Origin: Pelotomaculum sp.
Lineage (GTDB): Bacteria > Bacillota > Desulfotomaculia > Desulfotomaculales > Pelotomaculaceae
Direction: 5' to 3'
Assembly (NCBI GenBank): GCA_022839445.1
Contig: JALHFC010000092.1
Span: 1-5,437, forward strand
DNA: 5,437 nt
In this document: positions 4,921 through 5,437 of the stretch, piece after piece
Numbering within the stretch: position 1 is the first letter of the stretch
How the letters are laid out: every line of letters begins with the position of its first letter
The notes under the pieces: generated by a model
Databases searched by the model: none
What the model was told of the DNA's origin: nothing
What the model saw: the letters and a program-made list of their open reading frames with translations, nothing else
Made by a program: the position numbers and the translations under genes

Positions 4921-5207
4921 TTGTTGCCATGCTACCTTATTTGGTTCTGTACGTCAAGCAGCGGGGCGAAAAAAGACGATCCGATCCGTAAGCTATCCTT
5001 GACTTTTTGGGGAATGACTTGTCGACCATATTATTGCTTGCCATAGCCCGACAAACGGCAAACCTTTTACTTTTCCCATGTTGGCAACAACCCCGTCCCC
5101 CCTGCCAACCGCAGAGAAGGATTTATGATTTTTTTTTAGAATAGTTATGGTTGGGACGAAAAGCCCAACAGCCCTTGAGGATAAAAGATAAATTTCAGGA
5201 GGAATGC
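4921..5207. other. Non-coding spacer between the repeats and pcrA
   Basis: No credible gene is seen. It holds weak inverted repeats: TTGTTGCC (4921-4928) with GGCAACAA (5083-5090); TTGCC (5038-5042) with GGCAA (5057-5061); GTTGGCA (5080-5086) with TGCCAAC (5103-5109); and GTTGGG (5150-5155) with CCCAAC (5164-5169). A nine-T run lies at 5129-5137, but no stem directly precedes it, so no terminator is called. The pcrA promoter probably lies here, yet no -35/-10 pair with 16-18 nt spacing stands out: TTGACT (4999-5004) and TATTAT (5029-5034) are 24 nt apart. Confidence 0.55.
5197..5202 (+). promoter_or_regulatory. Ribosome binding site of pcrA
   Basis: A perfect AGGAGG lies 5 nt before ATG 5208. 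Another ATG at 5204 is only one base from it and in a different frame, so 5208 is the start. Confidence 0.9.
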
Positions 5208-5437
5208 ATGGATATTTTAGCCAAATTAAATCCTGCCCAGGTGGAGGCTGTAACGCATGGGGACGGGCCGCTCCTGATCCTGGCCGGGGCGGGCAGCGGC
5301 AAGACCAGGGTGCTGACCACGCGTGTGGCTTATTTGTTAAAGGAAAGGGGGATCTCTCCCTACCGCATCCTGGCCATTACTTTTACCAACAAAGCAGCCC
5401 GGGAAATGCGGGAGCGGGTGGGGGCGCTGGTTCCGGA
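5208..5437 (+). CDS. pcrA: UvrD/PcrA-type ATP-dependent DNA helicase, N-terminus (3' end outside window)
   Basis: This is the start of a superfamily 1A 3'-to-5' DNA helicase, which in Bacillota is PcrA: it unwinds DNA in nucleotide-excision and mismatch-linked repair, removes RecA from DNA and supports rolling-circle plasmid replication. Only 76 residues are visible. They include the Q motif LNPAQ (7-11, Gln contacting adenine), the Walker A motif AGAGSGKT (26-33, K32 binding ATP phosphate) and motif Ia ITFTNKAAREMRERV (57-71, single-stranded DNA contact), at the spacing typical of the family. The N-terminus is short before the Q motif, as usual. ATG 5208 is fixed by AGGAGG. It is separated from hisI by about 530 nt of repeats and spacer, so it is probably a separate transcription unit rather than part of the his operon. 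PcrA versus UvrD or Rep cannot be settled from this fragment, but PcrA is expected if the host is a Bacillota. Confidence 0.93.
   Translation, partial: MDILAKLNPAQVEAVTHGDGPLLILAGAGSGKTRVLTTRVAYLLKERGISPYRILAITFTNKAAREMRERVGALVP

Noticed and set aside
4929..4991. 20-codon frame MLPYLVLYVKQRGEKRRSDP
   Set aside because: Very short, no ribosome binding site, and the frame is also open backward through the repeats; no support as a gene.
4999..5034. TTGACT...TATTAT as a pcrA promoter
   Set aside because: The spacer is 24 nt, well outside the 16-18 nt expected for a sigma-A promoter.
5129..5169. T-run plus GTTGGG/CCCAAC hairpin as a terminator
   Set aside because: The T-run precedes the hairpin on the + strand and becomes an A-run on the other, so neither direction gives a hairpin followed by T's.

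Overview
The window is most of a histidine-biosynthesis operon read on the + strand, followed by a repeat-rich spacer and the start of a superfamily 1 DNA helicase gene. In order: the C-terminal half of hisD, then hisC, hisB, hisA, hisF and hisI, and finally the first 76 codons of pcrA/uvrD. The gene order, the strong Shine-Dalgarno sites (AAGAGGTG, AAAAGGAG, AGGAGG), the use of GTG/TTG starts and the moderate GC content fit a Bacillota (Clostridia) genome. The GGGGACA/TGTCCCC repeats after hisI recall those I remember from Peptococcaceae-type genomes (Desulfotomaculum, Pelotomaculum). That placement is an inference, not a search result.

Region by region: 1-1661 holds hisD and hisC, almost abutting, with an odd hisC 5' end where the natural start lies one frame away from the body. 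1707-3122 holds hisB and hisA, separated by only 51 nt in the same reading frame, at the place where hisH normally sits. A 263-nt gene-free gap with small GTAGC inverted repeats precedes hisF (3386-4141). A second gap of 168 nt with two stem-loops precedes hisI (4310-4678). From 4679 to 5207 there is no credible gene: the first half is a cluster of GGGGACA/TGTCCCC inverted and tandem repeats, the second half is AT-richer spacer with weak stem-loops. pcrA starts at 5208 with a textbook ribosome binding site.

The proteins work in one pathway. HisI opens the ring of phosphoribosyl-AMP and HisA isomerises the product (ProFAR to PRFAR). HisF cyclises PRFAR to imidazole glycerol phosphate plus AICAR, normally using ammonia made by HisH. 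HisB dehydrates imidazole glycerol phosphate, HisC transaminates the product, and HisD oxidises histidinol to histidine. The histidinol-phosphate phosphatase, hisH and hisE are not in the window; hisG and hisZ could lie upstream. Two of the genes expected inside this stretch (hisH between hisB and hisA, hisE after hisI) are therefore missing, although HisF keeps the residues used to talk to HisH.

I found no clear undescribed system. The best leads are the missing hisH/hisE, the in-frame hisB-hisA junction with a His-rich HisB tail, the split hisC start, and a two-copy repeat architecture with the same internal mismatch in both stems.
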